Source: Eutypella sp. D-1
Lineage: Eukaryota; Ascomycota; Sordariomycetes; Xylariales; Diatrypaceae
Assembly (NCBI GenBank): GCA_023313575.1
Contig: JAJTTP010000024.1
Span: 1-64,000 of the forward strand
DNA length: 64,000 bases
Reading direction: 5' to 3'
A model generated the notes under the pieces. That model ran no database searches and was not told the DNA's origin. It was given only the letters and a program-made list of their open reading frames with translations. The translations under genes were made by a program, and so were the position numbers. Positions 60,170 to 64,000 of the stretch are shown here, in pieces. How positions within the stretch are numbered: position 1 is the stretch's first letter; the number at the start of each line of letters is the position of its first letter.

Positions 60170-61753
60170 ACCCGAATTTATATCGCATTAACGCTAAGAT
60201 GCGTCATAACGACAGCAGCTGCTGACATTTGCTTACGTGATGTTTTGGGTAAAAACCAAAGTACGCGCTTGCCTCATACGTAATACAGCATCGAAATCAT
60301 TAAGAGTATAGCAATATTGGGCCAAAAGGATTGAGAAGAATCTTCCTGCCAGCTTAGGGAAAGCCGTTAGCGCCAACTGAGGCTGTTAAAGTAATGAGCG
60401 TTCCCCATCCTAGAGGGCCGAGGCTTTTGACATCCCAGTTGTAGCACCCCCTAGATCGAGATTCAAGTAATCGCTAGGGATAATGGAATATGTCAGACGG
60501 CCCTAGGAGCCCTAAGTAAACACATGAGCAAGACGCAAGCCAGTCAACAACGTCGCGAAACGAGCGTCGGGACCGTCTTTCACCGTGCCGATATCGGAGA
60601 GAGCGTGTTCGCGAAGACGGATCGGCCCTGGGCGCGTTCTCCGTCGCGATAATTAGTGAAGGGAGACCGTGACGCCAAGGAGGCTAAGAGTGGTCTTGGT
60701 AAGAGCGACACGTCGGCGCCAACCATTGCAGCCGCCGCAGGCAGGAGATGGCGCATCAACAGTGAATGTGAAGACCATAGAGATTGAGGTTAGACGCGGA
60801 TAGACGGGCCTACGATACGCAGATCATGGGCAGTTTCTCGAAGGATAAAAGATATACCAAGTGCGGTCTGAGACAAGTCTGGTTCAAGGGGCCACGAGTT
60901 TCGTACGATGCCTAAAAGCCTCATCCCAGGTCAAGCGCCAAAGATCACGAATCAATAGATGATCGCCATTACATAAAGCCTTCTATTCTCAGCAGCAGTC
61001 TGCAGGTGTACGTGATGTTACATGGGAAATCAGCCGTTGGACCAAGAGATCGGCGCCCAAGTGACTGGAAAGAAGCAGCTGAAACCACTTGCACGCGACA
61101 CCTTAAATCTTGGCTATTTATCTTGGCTGAGTCAAAACATCGCCAATTAGATGAAAGCAAAGCAGAGAGTTGCCAGTTAGGATGTTCAAGATCTACCGAA
61201 ACAAATGAGAAAGGATAAAAGCTTGGGGCATACTACGAACGTACGTCGTTGATGAGAAGGGGCGCGAGCGCGCGCCAATCGGCAGTGCTCCCTCCCGGCC
61301 GCCGAAAAAGTTCGGTTCGCGCCCCCGCGCCCTGACGGATCTAGGAAGGGATCGGAGGGGTCTGCGACGGCGGCACGCGGATCTGCGACGCCTGGCGTCT
61401 GATCTGGCCCGTGCCGCGGACGAGCCTCTCTGTCAATGCGTACAAGCAAGCAGGGTTTGGAGATGGACGTGGTGATATTGAAGAAGAAGCGGCTGTGAGA
61501 TTCGCATGGTTGATTAGTATATAAGAGCCCATGATGCGCATCCTTCTTTCCTTGGTGGTTGATTGATTCTCCCATCCCATCCCATCTTCCACAGCTCAAC
61601 CTTTCACTGTTAACTTGCCGCTCATTCACAAACGACCTGGTGTCGTCTCATTCGCTTCTTATATCATTATAATTCAAATTCCTAACTATATCCGAACTTC
61701 CAACCTACCTCGACGGTATACCCTACAAACAAAACCCCTACCAAATCGTCAAA
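60170..61753. other. Non-coding stretch before the Bas2-like gene
   Basis: No gene is seen. It contains a G/C-rich patch (61250-61440) and, near the right end, a TATA box and a long pyrimidine-rich leader (61560-61750) before the next start codon. Confidence 0.45.
61518..61525 (+). promoter_or_regulatory. TATA box of the Bas2-like secreted protein gene
   Basis: TATATAAG, 229 bp before the ATG, followed by a long CT-rich leader ending CAAAATGG around the start. This suggests a strong, regulated promoter; no experimental support. Confidence 0.4.
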
Positions 61754-62249
61754 ATGGTTCGCATTAGCTTTGCCGCTGTCGCTATCGCCTGTATGCAATG
61801 GACTCCTGCCTGGACTGCGCGCCTACGAGTGTGTGATATGAGAACCCGGAACGCTGACCATGACTGTAGTTGCCGCTACCGGCTTTGCGCAGCTGATTCC
61901 CAACGACGCCGGTGCCCGTGACGTAGGCAACGGGCAGGGTACGTGAACAGCCATCAATTGCACCAACGCGAAGTACAAAACTTCTAGATTTCAATTTGGC
62001 GGTATGACTAACCCATTTCCCTCTCGAATAGGCGCACAATTTACAACGGGCGGCTGCGTATCGGACGCGGACTGCCAGGAGGGGTGCTGCGCGGGAGGTG
62101 CGGAGGACGCGGAGGGCAACGCTGTGGGCATCTGCTCGGGCATCGGCGCTGAATTCCAGAACGGGAAGACCGGCTGCGGCTTCGAGGACCCCAACGCCGA
62201 GCAGACCATCGAGAACGCCCAGGCCATCGTCGACGAGCAGGGCTTCTAA
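61754..62249 (+). CDS. Small cysteine-rich secreted protein, Bas2-like
   Basis: Exons 61754-61790, 61870-61938 and 62032-62249; introns 79 and 93 bp with GT..AG ends and a CTAAC branch in the second. 107 residues. A signal peptide (MVRISFAAVAIAFAATGFAQ) is followed by a short propeptide-like stretch and then VGNGQGAQFTTGGC. The mature part has six cysteines in a C-x5-C-x3-CC pattern, then C and C further on (ICSGIGAEFQNGKTGCGFED), and an acidic alanine-rich end. This layout matches the biotrophy-associated secreted protein 2 (Bas2) family known from plant-pathogenic Sordariomycetes. A role in plant contact is inferred from the family; nothing in the sequence shows its target. Confidence 0.72.
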
Positions 62250-63057
62250 GAGCACGACCTTCGCTCCTGAGCAGATCGATTGATCTAACCGGGCACGTGG
62301 CTGCGTCGTGCGTGTGTCTTCGTTGAACTAAGTTCAGGAATTTGAAGGCGTTTTCTCTCGTGTGATTGGGGGTGCATGGGTTGGCTCTTGGGTGCGGATG
62401 GTGATCGATCGGTTAGCAAGAGAGAGGCTACGAGTCATTTGGACATAGCTGTACGCATATGCTTCGCGTAATATGACTGATCTTAAAAAACAAATTTCCC
62501 GATAAACCCCGGGGTCAAGCTGTGCCCTTGATCCCAATGTCCATTGTGCTCCCTCCATCTTCCGAGGTACCATGATTAACCTTGTTGTTATGGTTATATT
62601 GCCTTCCTGCTATTCGAGGTAGAGGTGATATGGCTAGACTAGTCCATTTACGACTTGAAATACTGGCGGTTGCGGATTTGATTTGGTTTTCGGCGGCAAG
62701 CAGCTGTGTCATAATGGCATGGTACTAGCTGCGAATTTGAAGTGCGTTTAAGGCCACCATTAGGGATGCCGCGTAAATATTGTTACGTGATGCAAGGCTG
62801 GATGAGTGGAAAGCGGGGGTGAACCTGAGCCAAGTTAGACAGGCAGCGTCACATATCTCGTATCGATCTACCCGTGCTTCGCAGCTACATGAAGCACAGC
62901 CACGCATAGCGACAATGGTTAGCATATCAGCGCAAAGCAACACGTAGTAGCTGACGTTACGCAAATGCGAGTCAGATAAGCAATCAAACAACGGGGTATC
63001 ACTTCATTTTTGTTTTCTTCTCTACGGCGCCCTTGTCCCCTAAACCCGATCGAGGGT
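62250..63057. other. Convergent spacer between Bas2-like and GH125 genes
   Basis: Holds the 3' regions of both neighbours. No gene is seen. Confidence 0.4.
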
Positions 63058-64000
63058 TCAACTACTACCTGGTTGAAAGCTCTGCTTTAGTATGTGCGGC
63101 TTCCTATCCGCGAGGTCCAGGATGAGCTGTCCAAATAGGCCGTTGGCCCAGGTGAACCTAAGAGAAAAGGCTTGTCAGCATTTGCTTTTTTTTGTGCATA
63201 CACTCGAAGTGAGCCAATCGGGGATAGTAGGCTGTTGCTGACGCCAGCACGCAGTTTCGACCCAGCACTACCTGTGGCGAAGCTGGCTGGATGTATGTTT
63301 TAAAGCCGGCGTATTGCGCATGTTGAATGGATTAAGGTACTCACCACTGTCTTGTCCACCGGTGCGCATCAACGCTACTGACACTCTCGTGCATGAGACC
63401 CAAGCCGTCGGTGCTTCCAACGAGTTCGCGCAGGGCCTCAGTGATCTCGACGTCATCGTCGGAGGTGAGGGCGCGGACGATGGCAGCCATGGGCCAGGCC
63501 GCGCCTGGCCTGATATGCGGGGAGCCGATGGCAGAGATGACGGGGCCTTCGCACCACCAAGGGTTGCGGGGCCCCAGGACGAATCGCCGCGTGTTCTGGT
63601 AGACGGTGTCGGTGCGATTCAAGTAGCCCAGGAAGGGCGCCGACAGCAGCGACGGCACGTTAGCATCGTCCATCAGGTTGCGCCCGCCGAAACCGTCCAC
63701 CTCGTACGCGAATATGTCCCCTTCCCCCCCGGGACTTGGGATGACTGCGAATTCCTCGATCCCGGCCCTGATTTCTTCCGCCATATCCTTCATTTGTCGT
63801 GCCACATCAGGTGCGATGTCGCCGGGCAGGCGTTCCATGATCTCGGCGGTAGAGGCTAGGTACCGCGACAGCATCATGTTGGCGGGGACCAGGAACTCGA
63901 AGAGGGCAGCATCATCGCTGGGGCGGAAGGGCGAACGCACCATACCGGTGTAGGCAACGGGGCTACCGATGCCGTTATTAGCGAGGGTGCCGGCCGAGGA
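63058..64000 (-). CDS. GH125 exo-alpha-1,6-mannosidase (MUG157 type), 5' part missing
   Basis: C-terminal part of a glycoside hydrolase family 125 protein (DUF1237; the fission-yeast relative is Mug157), which removes alpha-1,6-linked mannose from glycans. The last exon is 63058-63157 and the one before it runs from 63345 past the window edge; the 187-bp intron has donor GTGAGT and acceptor TTAG. Reading enters the window in frame ([18 protein letters not shown]). Typical segments are [68 protein letters not shown] [15 protein letters not shown], and the end [16 protein letters not shown]. The final exon brings the W-F-x-W-A-N-xLFG motif, which confirms the splicing. Start codon and any signal anchor are outside the window. 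Confidence 0.85.

Noticed and set aside
1..64000. CRISPR arrays, rRNA genes or telomeric repeats
   Set aside because: No regularly spaced identical repeats with unique spacers, no rRNA-like blocks and no TTAGGG runs were found on either strand.

Overview
The window looks like nuclear DNA of a filamentous ascomycete (Pezizomycotina, probably a plant-associated Sordariomycete). The evidence is short spliceosomal introns (about 55 to 190 bp) with GT..AG ends and CTAAC or CTGAC branch sites, families typical of such fungi (secreted GH12, a Bas2-like small cysteine-rich secreted protein, a fungal rhodopsin-domain membrane protein, GtaA-type glutaminase), and two blocks of extremely AT-rich DNA with the mark of repeat-induced point mutation (RIP): CpA/TpG scarce, TpA abundant, and reading frames full of stops.

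Layout. 1-3383: the 5' half of a RIP-mutated Ty3/Gypsy LTR retrotransposon on the minus strand, cut by the window edge. 3384-20086: a gene island with a rhodopsin-domain membrane protein (4794-6276), a secreted GtaA-type glutaminase (9076-11852), an ESCO-type zinc-finger protein (12586-13553, minus), the V-ATPase assembly factor Vma12/Vph2 (14247-15272, minus) and, divergent from it, the ubiquinone side-chain synthase COQ1 (16182-17663). 20087-33295: a nested retrotransposon block. The outer element is Ty1/copia-like with 153-bp terminal repeats. It holds a solo Gypsy LTR (20737-21110, TSD ATTTA) and a complete Gypsy element (23227-30128, TSD AATAT) of the same family as the one at the left edge. 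33296-64000: a gene-poor accessory region with a secreted GH12 glucanase, an aldo-keto reductase, a cytochrome P450, a small secreted histidine phosphatase, the Bas2-like protein, a partial GH125 mannosidase, and three members of a stand-alone RNase H-domain family. Between them lie short repeats (a MITE with 11-bp TIRs and a 5-bp TSD, two SINE-like copies, a possible solo LTR) and long non-coding gaps.

How the genes relate. COQ1, Vma12, the ESCO-type protein and GH125 are housekeeping types. GH12, glutaminase and the Bas2-like protein are secreted and fit growth on or in plant tissue. The P450 and the aldo-keto reductase are adjacent and in the same direction and could act together, but no backbone biosynthetic gene is present. 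The most unusual item is the RNase H family: three intact, intron-free paralogues within 16 kb, each with all four catalytic carboxylates and a basic KRK-containing tail, but no reverse transcriptase. Exon structures were worked out by eye from splice sites, reading phase and family resemblance; no database search was run.
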